DNA of 64,000 nt from Methanomassiliicoccus sp. (lineage in GTDB: Archaea > Thermoplasmatota > Thermoplasmata > Methanomassiliicoccales > Methanomassiliicoccaceae): NCBI GenBank assembly GCA_033485155.1, contig JAWQJJ010000001.1, positions 434,001 to 498,000 on the forward strand. Reading direction: 5' to 3'. Positions 16,707 to 26,986 of the stretch are shown piece after piece. The translations under genes and the position numbers were made by a program. Positions within the stretch are counted from its first letter, which is position 1, and each line of letters starts with the position of its first letter. The notes beneath the pieces are model-generated. The model was not told where the DNA came from and did not search any database. It saw nothing but the letters and a program-made list of their open reading frames with translations.

Positions 16707-17810
16707 ATGGGCATCGAGGAAGCACCAACGAGCTGGATTCGTCGCAAAATAGGGAATTACGACGAATCCACTCATGGTGTGAAAAACGCCAAACTGAGGC
16801 TGATGACCATAATCGTCCTGGGGACGATTTCCCTGGTCACCCTCTTCATTCTTTCTCTTACTTTTGGGACGATTCCAATTTCTTTTTCCGACGCGATCAG
16901 TTCGACTCTCTATCTGGTCGAGCACTGGGGGAACCCAGCTACACTGAACGAACAGATCATCTATCTTCTCAGGATGCCAAGGGCTATCGCCGTTATCGCC
17001 GTGGGGGCCGGGCTTGCCACGGCCGGTACGGTCATGCAGGCCCTCATCAAGAACCCCCTGGTCGACCCATACATCACTGGAGTGTCCTCGGGAGCCAGCT
17101 TTGGCGTCGCCCTCACGGTCCTTGGCGGCGTCCTTTTAACGGGCGTATACTCATTCATCAGCATACCGATCGCAGCCATCGTGGGGGCCATCGGGGCGTT
17201 CTTCCTGACCATGGCACTGGCAGAAGGTTCCGGCGGAAGGGCGATGAGCTATGTGCTTGCTGGTGTGATAATTTCCATCGGGCTTAGTGCTGGAACAACC
17301 CTGCTAATGACCTTCAACAGCGAAAAGCTGCATGGGATATTGTTCTGGATGTTCGGGTCGTTCGCCTACATGACCTGGAACAACGCCATCATGATAACGA
17401 TCCCCGTAGCTGTGATCCTGGGGATCATACTTTTTTACGCCAGGGACCTGAACACTCTTCTGCTGGGCGATGAGCAGGCTCAGCAACTGGGACTCAACAT
17501 TAGGGCTTTGAAAAAGATCATGGTCGTGCTGGTTTCGATCCTCACCGCGCTGTGTGTCGCGTTCTGCGGGGTCATCGGCTTCGTCGGTCTTATCGTTCCG
17601 CATACGACCAGGATACTTGTCGGCGGGGACCATAGGTTGCTTCTGCCAGGATCAATGCTGGTCGGAGCCAACGTGTTGCTGGTAGCGGATATCGCATGCA
17701 AGACGTTGATGGTACCAACAGAGCTGCCAATCGGCGCCGTGATCGCGGCGATCGGCGTTCCGTTCTTCGCCTACTTGATGATGCGGGAGGGAAAGCGGTA
17801 TGCAATGTGA
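16707..17810 (+). CDS. btuC: FecCD/BtuC-family ABC permease
   Basis: The hydrophobic 367-residue protein has about ten transmembrane segments and the family motifs RMPRAIAVIAVGAGLATAG, QALIKNPLVDPYITGVSSGAS and the GFVGLIVPHTTRIL loop that couples to the ATPase. It forms the importer for the preceding double binding protein with the ATPase at 17800. The ATG at 16707 is spaced six bases from GAGGTG. Substrates of this family are cobamides, iron-siderophores or haem; the CbiZ-like gene next door favours a corrinoid. Confidence 0.93.
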   Translation: MGIEEAPTSWIRRKIGNYDESTHGVKNAKLRLMTIIVLGTISLVTLFILSLTFGTIPISFSDAISSTLYLVEHWGNPATLNEQIIYLLRMPRAIAVIAVGAGLATAGTVMQALIKNPLVDPYITGVSSGASFGVALTVLGGVLLTGVYSFISIPIAAIVGAIGAFFLTMALAEGSGGRAMSYVLAGVIISIGLSAGTTLLMTFNSEKLHGILFWMFGSFAYMTWNNAIMITIPVAVILGIILFYARDLNTLLLGDEQAQQLGLNIRALKKIMVVLVSILTALCVAFCGVIGFVGLIVPHTTRILVGGDHRLLLPGSMLVGANVLLVADIACKTLMVPTELPIGAVIAAIGVPFFAYLMMREGKRYAM

Positions 17811-18681
17811 AGAAGTGATACAGAGAAATGTTTCAGGTGGACTGGTAGCTGATGGGGGGCAATCGACCGATATAACCGTGCGGGCGGACAAGATCTCTTT
17901 CGGATATACCAGCAAGGGAACGCTCAAGGGGATTGACATCAAGGCGGGTAGGGGCGAGTTCATCGGCCTAATGGGGCCTAATGGCTCAGGCAAGACCACT
18001 CTGATGAGGTGTTTGAACAGGCTGCTCTCGATCCAAGAAGGGGCGATCTACCTCGTCAACAAGGACGTCAAGAGAATGACCATGATGGACATAGCCAAGG
18101 TCTGCACGACCATTCCGGCTAATGTTCCGGACGACTTCTCCCTTTACGTCCGCGACTTCGTGGCCCTCGGTCGGACGCCCTACATAACTAAACTGTGGTG
18201 GGAAGGGGACGAGGATGAGAAGTTGGTCGATGAGGCGCTCAAGGAGTTCGGTATCGCCGACTATTCTCAGCGCCGATTGACCGAGCTGAGCAGCGGTGAA
18301 AAGGCAAGGGTCCTACTGGCAAAAGGCGTTGTACAGCAGCCCAAGGTCATGCTGGTCGATGAGCCTAGCGCTCACCTGGACCTGAAATACAAGCTCCAGG
18401 TGATGGAATCCCTCCAGGCGCTCGCTCGTACGGGGATCACGGTCATCACCGCGTCGCATGACATCAATCTTCTAACCAAGTACTGCGACAAGATCATCTT
18501 GCTCAGCAAGGGAGAGATCGTAGACTACGGGACCCCTCGAGAGGTCGTCACCGAGGACGTGATCAGGGATGTCTATGGCGTGGAGGTCTCCATCATAACG
18601 AAGAACGATGCGATCTTCATCCTGCCCCTTAAGCCAGCAGTTGATGGGGCCAAGGCTGCCCCCTTGGACATCGGGAAATGA
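17800..18681 (+). CDS. btuD: BtuD/FecE-family ABC ATPase
   Basis: Walker A GPNGSGKT is near residues 59-66, the signature is the variant LSSGEKARVLLAKGV, and Walker B is VMLVDEPSAHLDL with the H-loop ASHD. The start overlaps the permease gene by 11 bases. With the binding protein and permease it completes a cobamide/siderophore-type importer. The C-terminal 30 residues extend beyond the usual fold. Confidence 0.92.
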   Translation: MQCEEVIQRNVSGGLVADGGQSTDITVRADKISFGYTSKGTLKGIDIKAGRGEFIGLMGPNGSGKTTLMRCLNRLLSIQEGAIYLVNKDVKRMTMMDIAKVCTTIPANVPDDFSLYVRDFVALGRTPYITKLWWEGDEDEKLVDEALKEFGIADYSQRRLTELSSGEKARVLLAKGVVQQPKVMLVDEPSAHLDLKYKLQVMESLQALARTGITVITASHDINLLTKYCDKIILLSKGEIVDYGTPREVVTEDVIRDVYGVEVSIITKNDAIFILPLKPAVDGAKAAPLDIGK

Positions 18682-18737
18682 ACGGCACAGCGAATGCTAG
18701 GCAATATGTTCGCGTAAATTACAGGCGGTAATCGTAC

Positions 18738-19883
18738 ATGACAGTAGGAGTATGGCAGAAGGCTCTTGCCCAGGAGGTTCTGGAGCCAGAGAAGAGATTG
18801 GTATGCAGGTTCCTCAGCGGAGAGAGCGTTTTCCGGCACGGTCGTGCTCTGATAGTACAGTTGCCAGAAGGCAGGAACACTCTCATCACCTCATGGTTAA
18901 ATGGTGGCTATAGGGAGGACCTTAGGGCGGTTTTCAACAGTCAGACCATTGATGACGTTCATGGACATCTGAAGATCGAAGAGTACTCGCTCTATCTGAA
19001 GGTCATGGCCGAACGCCTTGGCTTGGATCCGGAGCGGACATCAGGCCTCTCCACCGCAGTCCATATGGATAATGCCTCCATAGTGACCAAGTCTTATCAA
19101 AGCACATCGGTGACGGCTATCGTGACCGGCGGGGTGGAGGGCAATGGCGGACGGGCCGGCGATCCCGCATCATACAACGAAGTAAGAGGCGTGGAACCGA
19201 TCGGGGGGACCATCGTGACCATGCTGCTTGTAAATGGCGATATGCCCAAGCACACCATGGCCAGGGCAATAATGACCGCGACCGAGGCCAAGAGCTGTGC
19301 GCTGCAGCAATTGATGGCTCCCAGTCGTTATTCCACGGGGATTGCCACTGGTTCGGGGACCGATCAGATCGCGATAATTTCCGATCGCGACAGCAGCAAT
19401 CGTCTTACTGATGCAGGAAAGCACTCCAAACTGGGTGAACTCATTGGAAAGTGCGTGATTGAGGCGACCACCGAGGCACTGAACAAGCATGGCGGGTTGA
19501 ACCCGGCGTCCCAGAGGGACGCCATGGTCCGGTTAAAGCGATACCGCATCAACGAGAACGATTGTTGGACGGCATCAGCTCAGTTCCCTGGTAACATCGG
19601 GGAAGCGGAGTTCCGGTCGTCACTTCGAAATCTATCAAGGGAGCCAGAGATGGTGGCGGCGATCGGTTCGATACTCCACATAGTCGACGAGGTCTCCTGG
19701 GGGCTCATCCCCGAGGAAGAGGGTAACCGCTTCGGCAACAACATGATCGCCAGACTGCCTCAGATCCTGCGAGCGGGTCCCGAGGGCGATAGCAAGCTTA
19801 TGATAAATGAGGCAAGCCCGATCCTCGCCAATCTCGTTTCAGGGCTAGCTCAGATGGTGAAGGAAGGGGGCGCGCGGGAATGA
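18738..19883 (+). CDS. cbiZ: CbiZ-like adenosylcobinamide amidohydrolase with a C-terminal extension
   Basis: Residues about 30-250 match the CbiZ fold: [54 protein letters not shown], and a Gly-rich [15 protein letters not shown]. CbiZ cleaves the aminopropanol amide of adenosylcobinamide or certain cobamides to give cobyric acid, so salvaged corrinoids can be remodelled. The extra 110 residues after about 270 (from [12 protein letters not shown]) are unassigned. It follows the importer in the same direction after 56 bases and overlaps the chelatase gene as ATGA. True substrate here may be a modified corrinoid. Confidence 0.75.
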   Translation: MTVGVWQKALAQEVLEPEKRLVCRFLSGESVFRHGRALIVQLPEGRNTLITSWLNGGYREDLRAVFNSQTIDDVHGHLKIEEYSLYLKVMAERLGLDPERTSGLSTAVHMDNASIVTKSYQSTSVTAIVTGGVEGNGGRAGDPASYNEVRGVEPIGGTIVTMLLVNGDMPKHTMARAIMTATEAKSCALQQLMAPSRYSTGIATGSGTDQIAIISDRDSSNRLTDAGKHSKLGELIGKCVIEATTEALNKHGGLNPASQRDAMVRLKRYRINENDCWTASAQFPGNIGEAEFRSSLRNLSREPEMVAAIGSILHIVDEVSWGLIPEEEGNRFGNNMIARLPQILRAGPEGDSKLMINEASPILANLVSGLAQMVKEGGARE

Positions 19884-20926
19884 GCGAGGAAAGGAGGCCG
19901 GTGTACCCGTTCACGGCCATCGTTGGACAGGACGAGATGAAGGAGGCCCTACTGCTGAATGTGATAAATCCATCGATAGGTGGGGTCCTAATAAAGGGGG
20001 AGAAGGGAACCGCGAAATCGACAGCGGTTCGAGCATTGGCCGATCTTCTCCCGGCTAGGAACGTGGTAGCCAATTGTCCGTGTGGCTGCAGATGGGGAGA
20101 TTGGGATCATGCCTGCCCCATATGCATAGGGCGTCAGGAAAGTGGCGAGGAGCTGAAGGAGGCAACGGTCCCCATGAGGGTCATCGAACTTCCGCTCAGC
20201 TCGACTGAGGACAGGGTCGCCGGAACACTGGACATCGAGCATGCCCTGAGGACAGGGAAGAAGAAGTTCGAACCGGGCGTATTGGCCAAAGCGAACGGCA
20301 ACATCCTCTACGTAGACGAGGTCAACCTGCTGGATGATCATCTGGTCGACCTGTTGCTGGACGCAGCGGCGATGGGGGTCAACTTTGTGGAAAGGGAGGG
20401 CGTCTCGTTCTCCCACCCAGCCCGCTTCACCCTGGTGGGGACGATGAACCCCGAGGAAGGGGACCTGAGGCCTCAGCTGTTGGATCGATTCGGACTGCAG
20501 GTGGAGGTCAAGGCTGAACAAGACATTACTCAGAGAATGGAAGTAGTCCGAAGGAGGCTCTCGTTCGAAAGGGACCCCGAAGGCTTCTGCGATGACTGTA
20601 AGGATGAGCAAGAAAGGCTGAGGAGCGAACTGATCAGCGCCCAGGGCCGGTTGTTGAGGCTCAAGGTAGAGGATGAGATCCTGGAGACGGCGGTCAGCAT
20701 CTCCCTTCACCTTGGAGTCGACGGCCACCGTGCCGACCTCACCCTGGTGAAGGCAGCCATGGCCTCGGCCGCACTGTGGGGCAAGTGCGCCGTGGGCAAG
20801 GAGGACGTGATAAAGGTTTCCAACCTGGTCCTGCCGCATCGGATGCGGAGGGGCCCGTTCCAGGATTCCAAGTTCGACAAGGGGGAATTCAGTAGTTGGC
20901 TGCAGGAACATATCCAATCGGCATGA
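19880..20926 (+). CDS. ChlI/BchI-like AAA+ chelatase ATPase
   Basis: Walker [10 protein letters not shown] lies at residues 40-48 and Walker [11 protein letters not shown] around 141-150, with the magnesium-chelatase pattern [17 protein letters not shown] at the start. A five-cysteine insert, Cys66/68/70/79/82, probably binds zinc or iron-sulfur. In class I chelatases the I subunit hexamer hydrolyses ATP and remodels the D and H subunits during metal insertion into a tetrapyrrole. It overlaps its neighbours on both sides as ATGA, next to a D-type subunit and on the same locus as a CobN/BchH-type gene, so a full three-part chelatase is encoded. Confidence 0.9.
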   Translation: MSEERRPVYPFTAIVGQDEMKEALLLNVINPSIGGVLIKGEKGTAKSTAVRALADLLPARNVVANCPCGCRWGDWDHACPICIGRQESGEELKEATVPMRVIELPLSSTEDRVAGTLDIEHALRTGKKKFEPGVLAKANGNILYVDEVNLLDDHLVDLLLDAAAMGVNFVEREGVSFSHPARFTLVGTMNPEEGDLRPQLLDRFGLQVEVKAEQDITQRMEVVRRRLSFERDPEGFCDDCKDEQERLRSELISAQGRLLRLKVEDEILETAVSISLHLGVDGHRADLTLVKAAMASAALWGKCAVGKEDVIKVSNLVLPHRMRRGPFQDSKFDKGEFSSWLQEHIQSA

Positions 20927-22779
20927 GGAAGACCTTTCCCCTGTCTGCGGTCGTGGGTCAGGAGAACGTCAAGAAGGCTCTGCTCTGCGCTCTCGCATCG
21001 GACAGCATCAACGGAGTCCTAATCACGGGACCGGTCGGAACGGCTAAAAGCACCCTGGCCAGGGCCCTCGATGATTTGATACCTGGGCGGAAGATCATCA
21101 ATCTCCCCCTGAACGCTACCGAAGAGCAGATCATCGGGGGGCTGGATCTGGAGGTAGCGCTCACCACCGGAAAGAAGAGGTCCTTGTCCTCAGTTCTTGA
21201 TCGTGCCGATGGTAACATCCTATACATCGATAGTATCAACCTGCTTCCCGAGCGCCTAATCCACACGATAATGGACGCATCGATCGAGCACAGGTCTCTC
21301 GTGGAAAGGGAGGGGATATCATCCCTCAACGAATGCCGTTTTCTCCTCGTAGGAACGATGGATCCGGAGGAAGGCGAGCTATCACCACATCTTTTGGATC
21401 GGTTCGATGTCTGTGTCAGCATTGCGGCCGCGAATGATGTCGAGCAAAGGGTGGAAATCCTTCGCCGCGGGCTCAGATACGATTCAAATCCCGCCGGTTT
21501 TCAGCAAGATTATGAGCAAAGTGAGGAGGAGCTGAGGGATATGGTCCTGGTCGCCAGGGAGAAGGCTCCCTATGTGCTGATCCCTCCCGGCCATTATGAT
21601 GCGATCGCCAGGCTATGTCAGGACCTGGGTGTGGAAGGTCATCGCGGGGATATCGCTCTAGCCCGGACCGTATCGGCGCTCGCTGCCCTCCATGGACATG
21701 ACCAGATAACCCTCGAAGACCTCAAAGAGGCCGTACCGCTTTGCCTTGAACATAGAAGGAGAGATCAATGCCCAGAGGAACAACCCCCGTTTCCTGAGAG
21801 CTCACCCCCTCCTTCGGCCGAGGACCAAAGGCAGGATGAGGGTGAGCGGCCTCCAGAAAGGCCGGACGAACCTTCGAACGATAAGGTCCCAGAAAGCATG
21901 CAGCCTCCCCCCTCGGATGGCAAGATGGAGGACAAGGTGTTCTCCGTGGGGAGGCCTTTCGCCGTCGTGGATTATATCGGCGAGGATAGGCGGCGGAAGG
22001 CTCTGACCTCAGCCCACGGTCGGAGGGACCGCATCGTCACATCGGACCGTTCAGGGAGATATACCTCTTTCCAGGTACCTCAGGGAAAGCTTCATGATGT
22101 GGCTTTCGACGCCAGTATCAGGGCCGCTGCACCTTACCAGCGGTCCAGGCATCGGAACGGTGTGGCCGTGGCACTGGAGTTATCCGACATCCGGGAGAAG
22201 GTAAGGGAAAGAAAGCGTGGCACAAGAATTCTTTTCCTGGTGGATGCCAGTGGATCGATGGGTGCACAGCAGCGCATGATCGCCGTCAAGGGAGCGATAC
22301 TCGCCCTGCTCAAGGATGCATATCAGAAGAGGGATGAGGTCGGAATGGTCTCCTTCCGCAAGGATGCCGCGGAGGTGACCCTTCCTATGACCAGGAGCGT
22401 ACTGATTGCATCAAGGAAGTTGGAAGAGATGCCTACGGGCGGCAGGACTCCGCTGGCCCAAGGCCTTGCCAAGGGCTGCGAGATGCTTCTGAAGGATGCA
22501 TCACCTCGTTCAGGATGCGATCCGGTCATGGTCATCCTCACCGATGGTCGAGCGAATGTTCCAATGAACGGGGGAAAGCCAGTACAAGAGGCGATCGACT
22601 TCGCGCATAAGGTTTCCGCCACGGGTATCCGATTCGTAGTGGTGGATACGGGGGCAGCCTTCCCCCGGCTGGACCTGGCGCTCAGATTGTGCATGGCATT
22701 AGAAGGGACGTATTTCCGGCTGGAAGAGCTGGACGCCAGCTATTTGGCATCCTCGGTGAGGGCGATTGTTGGCAGATGA
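20923..22779 (+). CDS. ChlD/BchD-like chelatase subunit: AAA+, acidic Pro-rich linker, VWA domain
   Basis: An AAA+ domain fills residues 1-280 with an intact Walker [10 protein letters not shown] (36-44), but the Walker B glutamate is replaced by Ser (LYIDSINLL), so hydrolysis is probably lost, as in other D subunits. A linker rich in Pro, Glu and Asp spans about 285-340. The VWA domain carries a complete MIDAS start DASGSMG near 442-448. The D subunit bridges the I-subunit ring and the large CobN/BchH subunit. ATG 20923 overlaps the previous stop as ATGA; a TTG nine codons upstream is less likely. Confidence 0.9.
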   Translation: MRKTFPLSAVVGQENVKKALLCALASDSINGVLITGPVGTAKSTLARALDDLIPGRKIINLPLNATEEQIIGGLDLEVALTTGKKRSLSSVLDRADGNILYIDSINLLPERLIHTIMDASIEHRSLVEREGISSLNECRFLLVGTMDPEEGELSPHLLDRFDVCVSIAAANDVEQRVEILRRGLRYDSNPAGFQQDYEQSEEELRDMVLVAREKAPYVLIPPGHYDAIARLCQDLGVEGHRGDIALARTVSALAALHGHDQITLEDLKEAVPLCLEHRRRDQCPEEQPPFPESSPPPSAEDQRQDEGERPPERPDEPSNDKVPESMQPPPSDGKMEDKVFSVGRPFAVVDYIGEDRRRKALTSAHGRRDRIVTSDRSGRYTSFQVPQGKLHDVAFDASIRAAAPYQRSRHRNGVAVALELSDIREKVRERKRGTRILFLVDASGSMGAQQRMIAVKGAILALLKDAYQKRDEVGMVSFRKDAAEVTLPMTRSVLIASRKLEEMPTGGRTPLAQGLAKGCEMLLKDASPRSGCDPVMVILTDGRANVPMNGGKPVQEAIDFAHKVSATGIRFVVVDTGAAFPRLDLALRLCMALEGTYFRLEELDASYLASSVRAIVGR

Positions 22780-22801
22780 ATGAGCAATCGGAAGGTGCAA
22801 C

Positions 22802-24994
22802 ATGTTCCAAATCGCAATTTATGGGAAGGGAGGAATTGGAAAATCCACCGTCTCGGCCAACCTCTCGGTAGCACTGGCCAAGACTGGTCAGAGGGTACTG
22901 CAGATAGGGTGTGATCCCAAACATGATTCGACGAGACTGTTGTTGAGAGGACAGACTCCCACCACCGTTCTTGAGTACCTGAGGACTGTCCCGGAGGAAA
23001 AGCGTAGGTTGGATGACATCCTGCGTACTGGGTCCTTCGATATAAAATGCGTTGAGGCCGGAGGTCCCGAGCCAGGTGTTGGATGTGCCGGAAGAGGAAT
23101 TCTGACCACCTTCGAAGCACTGAAGAAATTGGGGCTAGAGGAGCAGAGCTTCGACATCAAGCTGTACGATGTACTGGGGGATGTGGTCTGCGGAGGTTTC
23201 GCCGTTCCCCTGCGGAAGGATTACGCGGATGCCGTATACATCGTTACCTCGGGCGAGTTCATGTCCCTCTATGCGGCGAACAATATCCTTAGAGGGATCA
23301 ATAACTTCGACGGAAACGCGAAGAGGGTGGCGGGGCTGATACTCAATGGTCGGGGAATCGAACGGGAAGATCAGACGGTGAGCGCTTATGCTGATGCGGT
23401 AGGGATACCCATCGTCGCCAGGATACCTCGAAGCGAGCTATTCATCCGATCGGAAAGGAAAGCCGTCACCCTTGTCGAACTATATCACGACTCTGCCCCG
23501 GCCAGGATACTCATGGACCTGGCCAATCATGTCGCCAAGGTATCAAAAGACCCATCGATGCTTAGAAAGGGGACCCCCCTGGACGATGAAGATATGAACG
23601 GCCTCGCCATGGGCCATTTCGAGAAGTTGGGAAGCAGAAGGTTCCTTCATTTTCATTCAGATGCTGAGACCGGCAACAAGCCCGTCGAGGGTGAAGGCCG
23701 CAAGAAGAGATGCACGGCCGATAGGGCCGTGATCCACACATGCGCGACGAACGGAGCGGTCAACTGTGCGTCCCAGGTCCTCGACGCGGCCATTATCATC
23801 CACGGCCCGAGGAGCTGTGGCCACCTCATGTCTGCGAGCATGGACTACTATGCGCTTTCCTCGAGCAAGCGAAACGGTACGAACCCGGAACGGACCATCG
23901 GCCGTAGAGTCGTCACAACAGACATGGACGACAGCATGTCCATCTTCGGAGGGGTCAGGAAGCTCGAGTCGGTGATTCGTGATAAGGTGAACGAGGGATG
24001 GAGGACCATATTCGTGGTCACGACCTGCGCCTCAGGCATCATAGGTGACAACGTCGCGCCCGTGGCAAGGCGCATAGAAGAGAGATGTCCAGACACGACT
24101 GTCAAGGTGGTCTATGCTGACGGCAACATCACCGGAGAGTTCGACCAGGGGTACCTGGACGCACTTGCCGAGGTCATCGATCTGGCCGATATGAATGTGC
24201 AGCCAGAGGCCGACATGGTAAATGTCGTTGGAGAGCGGGATTTCTTTATCTACAATCGAGACAGCAGCTACAAGAAGGCCGAGGAACTGCTGGGGCGGCT
24301 TGGTCTGAGGGTCAATTGCCGTTTGGTCAGCAAGACCACCACGGCTGCGATCAAGGACTTAAGGAAGGGTGCGCTGAACATCAAGGCCCAGAATGATCAG
24401 CTGTCAAATCGGATGGCAGAAAAAATCAGGGAGAAGTCGGGGATCAAGACGTTCGACCTTCCGCTCCCGGTCGGTTTGAGCGAAACGGAGAGATGGATGA
24501 TCGAGCTGGCAAAATATACCAGCTGCACAGAAGGTGTGGGGAAGGCCATCGATGAGCTGCGATCAGAATATCATTCGAGGCTATCGAGGGTCCGTCCGAA
24601 CCTGGAGGGGAAGAAGGTGGCCGTCTATCTTCGCTTCACCCAAGACGTCGAGTGGCTACTAGACCTCATTCAGGATGTGGGCGCCCGCATACAGATGATT
24701 GGTTTGGATAGAAGGTTATCCTCTGTCGCAGGTGAGCTTTCTTTAGGGAAGATGGAATCGGCGAAGATCCTACAGAACCTTTCGGTGACCGAGACTATGG
24801 CCATCCTCGAATCCGAAAGACCGGACCTTCTCCTGACCGACTGCCGGATGTCACAGACTTGCCCCTGCCACCATGATATCGTTCATCGACCGGATGTGGG
24901 CATCTCTTCATCCATCGAAATGGCCGAACGCTGGAGCCGCATCATCCGTCTGCCGGCGGTCGAAGAATGGAAAGTGGAAGTGAGAGCATGCTGA
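22802..24994 (+). CDS. NifH-NifD-like fusion: reductase fused to catalytic alpha subunit of a nitrogenase-like enzyme
   Basis: Residues 1-270 are a complete NifH/BchL-like reductase: GKGGIGKST at 8-16, DPKHDST at 38-44, and the two [4Fe-4S] ligands Cys95 ([12 protein letters not shown]) and Cys130 (DVVCGGFA), matching NifH Cys97 and Cys132. Residues 300-730 resemble NifD/BchN, with Cys314, Cys339 (HGPRSC) and Cys409 ([11 protein letters not shown]) at spacings 25 and 70, close to BchN (25 and 61) and NifD (26 and 66). There is no recognisable FeMo-cofactor Cys/His pair, so nitrogen fixation is not expected; reduction of a tetrapyrrole, as by DPOR, COR or CfbCD, is more likely. Reductase and catalytic subunits are normally separate proteins. 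Confidence 0.9.
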   Translation: MFQIAIYGKGGIGKSTVSANLSVALAKTGQRVLQIGCDPKHDSTRLLLRGQTPTTVLEYLRTVPEEKRRLDDILRTGSFDIKCVEAGGPEPGVGCAGRGILTTFEALKKLGLEEQSFDIKLYDVLGDVVCGGFAVPLRKDYADAVYIVTSGEFMSLYAANNILRGINNFDGNAKRVAGLILNGRGIEREDQTVSAYADAVGIPIVARIPRSELFIRSERKAVTLVELYHDSAPARILMDLANHVAKVSKDPSMLRKGTPLDDEDMNGLAMGHFEKLGSRRFLHFHSDAETGNKPVEGEGRKKRCTADRAVIHTCATNGAVNCASQVLDAAIIIHGPRSCGHLMSASMDYYALSSSKRNGTNPERTIGRRVVTTDMDDSMSIFGGVRKLESVIRDKVNEGWRTIFVVTTCASGIIGDNVAPVARRIEERCPDTTVKVVYADGNITGEFDQGYLDALAEVIDLADMNVQPEADMVNVVGERDFFIYNRDSSYKKAEELLGRLGLRVNCRLVSKTTTAAIKDLRKGALNIKAQNDQLSNRMAEKIREKSGIKTFDLPLPVGLSETERWMIELAKYTSCTEGVGKAIDELRSEYHSRLSRVRPNLEGKKVAVYLRFTQDVEWLLDLIQDVGARIQMIGLDRRLSSVAGELSLGKMESAKILQNLSVTETMAILESERPDLLLTDCRMSQTCPCHHDIVHRPDVGISSSIEMAERWSRIIRLPAVEEWKVEVRAC

Positions 24995-26259
24995 GCATCG
25001 ACGCCGATGGCCTTACTGGCAGTCTAATGGCGATCGAGAGCTTTCCCGATGCCCGTGCGATATTGAACGGCCCTGGAGGCTGCCGCAACTACCATTCCTT
25101 CCTTTCCGAGCTGCATTATCCCAGACCTATGGTGAGGGACGAGCCAACCTTCCAGGAGCAATATTTCTTCGGCCAGTCTAGGATACCTTGCACTTACCTC
25201 GACGAGGAGGACTATATTCGTGGTGCGATAGATAAGGTGGAGGATCTTATCGGAGTAGTGAGGGACAAAGGAGATACTTTGTCCGTCATCATCAACTCCC
25301 CCGGTGCTGCCCTCATCGGGGATGATATCGGCGGAGCGATCGTGCGCAACGGGCTCTCGGGTAAGATGCTATCCCTGGAGGACGTGCTGGTGTCGACGCC
25401 AGTTTCCAGCAGTTATGATGCCACCGTACGCTCCATCATAGCCTCTTTGGATATTTCGCCGGCGGATAGAGTAAGCCAAACGGTCAATCTGCTGGGGATG
25501 TCCATCCTGAACAAAGGGTGGAGGGACGACGTCATGGAGCTGCGTCGGATCCTGACTCAGATGGGAGTAAAGATCCTTTCGACGCCCGGGGCAGGGAGCA
25601 CAGTGTCAAAGATCACCGACTCGGTGAAAGCGTCCTGCAACATCGTCGTAAGCCCTGAACTCGGATTGAGGACCGCTGAGCTCTACAAGGAGAGGTATGG
25701 CATCCCGTATATCATACCCTCTGATGGCGCTCCCGTGGGCTTCAAGGCGGTCAGGAACTGGATCGAGCAGGTTGCCAAGGCTACGGGGTCGGACCCGATC
25801 GGCGCGACTCTGTCATTATCTTCCCGCCGGGTGGAGGCATGCCGCCTTCTGACAAGGTTCCAATTCCATACTACTCTTCCAAAGGGCGCGACCTTCGCCA
25901 TCAAGGCGGACAGCTCGATGGCACTGCCATTGACCGAGTTCCTCATGAACTACCTCGGAATGATCCCCGTAGCGGTGCGAGTAAACCCAGGCGAGTATCT
26001 GCCTATGGCAGAACGTCTACGATCCCTACTCGAGGAGAGTGGGTTCGGGGGCGCGTGGGACAGAGACATTACCCATGATCGCGCGGACATCGTCCTGGCT
26101 GACGGGCATTCGGTCAGGCTCTTAAAAAGAATGGGAGCTTGCCAGGGAGGAGTAGACCTAGGGCTTCCGTCATTGGATAGATTCGACTTCATCCCCCGGC
26201 CGCTGATGGGGCCCCAGGGAACGATGCATATTCTGGACGAGATAATCAACAGCTTGTGA
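24988..26259 (+). CDS. NifK/BchB-like beta subunit of a nitrogenase-like reductase
   Basis: The start [13 protein letters not shown] places Cys32 where NifK has Cys95 and BchB has its Asp36 cluster ligand. The downstream motif that normally reads T-C-x4-IGDD is here [10 protein letters not shown], lacking the Cys equivalent to NifK Cys153. The predicted cluster would thus be held by three Cys of the fused alpha domain and Cys32 of this subunit, a DPOR/CfbD-like single [4Fe-4S] arrangement. I chose ATG 24988 (7-base overlap with the fusion gene) over ATG 24967. At 423 residues it is short for the family. It ends the plus-strand run. Confidence 0.87.
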   Translation: MLSIDADGLTGSLMAIESFPDARAILNGPGGCRNYHSFLSELHYPRPMVRDEPTFQEQYFFGQSRIPCTYLDEEDYIRGAIDKVEDLIGVVRDKGDTLSVIINSPGAALIGDDIGGAIVRNGLSGKMLSLEDVLVSTPVSSSYDATVRSIIASLDISPADRVSQTVNLLGMSILNKGWRDDVMELRRILTQMGVKILSTPGAGSTVSKITDSVKASCNIVVSPELGLRTAELYKERYGIPYIIPSDGAPVGFKAVRNWIEQVAKATGSDPIGATLSLSSRRVEACRLLTRFQFHTTLPKGATFAIKADSSMALPLTEFLMNYLGMIPVAVRVNPGEYLPMAERLRSLLEESGFGGAWDRDITHDRADIVLADGHSVRLLKRMGACQGGVDLGLPSLDRFDFIPRPLMGPQGTMHILDEIINSL

Positions 26260-26307
26260 TAAAATGGGGAGGAGATCCGGGACCAATCGAAGGACCGGCC
26301 GATCAGC

Positions 26308-26808
26308 TCAATCATCGAGAATCTGGGCAATAGCCCTGAGGCTCAAGGTATCGCAGATCCGCTCGGCGATAGAAACAGAATCCTCGTCCGGACCGGCTAC
26401 CCCGTTCCTTACGAGATATGGCAATATATCCCGGTCGTAAGCCCCCATGTATGTGGAGAGCACGCAGTGCAGTGCACTCAGTCCGACAATCATCAAAGTA
26501 TCGCAGCCCCTGTCTCGAAGAATCGCTTCCAGTTCGGTTTTATTAAAAGCGTTCATGTAGCGCTTGACAATCACGATATCGTTCTTCTCTGTCTTTATCT
26601 CAGACAGGTACTCGAATGCGGAGCTCCCAGTCACCATCCCTTTCTCTTCGTATGAATGGTAGGACAGGATGATGGGCGCCCCACACCTTCTGAAGATCGA
26701 TATCGCTTCATTCATTGCATCCATGTGAACATCAACCGATGCCCTCAATCCTCTGGATATCTCCATCCAACCATTCTGGACATCTATGACTAGCAACGCA
26801 GGCTTCAA
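26308..26808 (-). CDS. Isochorismatase-like cysteine hydrolase
   Basis: The fold is shown by KPALLVIDVQNGW at the start, IVIVKRYMNAF in the middle and ALHCVLST, which supply the Asp, Lys and Cys catalytic triad. Such enzymes hydrolyse amides or enol ethers (nicotinamide, isochorismate, ureidoacrylate); substrate unknown. A TTG at 26808 after GGAAGGTGAG gives the normal family N-terminus; the frame is open upstream to an ATG at 26961. It is the last gene of the minus-strand run that begins with the CobN-like gene, which suggests an amide-related step in the same pathway. Confidence 0.75.
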   Translation of the reverse strand: MKPALLVIDVQNGWMEISRGLRASVDVHMDAMNEAISIFRRCGAPIILSYHSYEEKGMVTGSSAFEYLSEIKTEKNDIVIVKRYMNAFNKTELEAILRDRGCDTLMIVGLSALHCVLSTYMGAYDRDILPYLVRNGVAGPDEDSVSIAERICDTLSLRAIAQILDD

Positions 26809-26986
26809 ATACTCACCTTCCGCCGATCTCACTGATACTGACAGAGGAAATGGAAGATGCCACCCTCTCTTTGGGCGGTAGAGAAGTGGCATCCCGATGC
26901 CCACCCACTGAAGAGCATCTGTCGTCCCCATCATCCTCCGTTTTTCATCCGCTTTATTCATCCCCCCTTCATGCGCCGATCTAGCC

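Noticed and set aside
22802-26259. True nitrogenase for N2 fixation
   Set aside because: The FeMo-cofactor ligands are not recognisable, the beta subunit lacks one P-cluster cysteine, and no nifE/N/B genes are nearby. The gene setting is that of tetrapyrrole chemistry.
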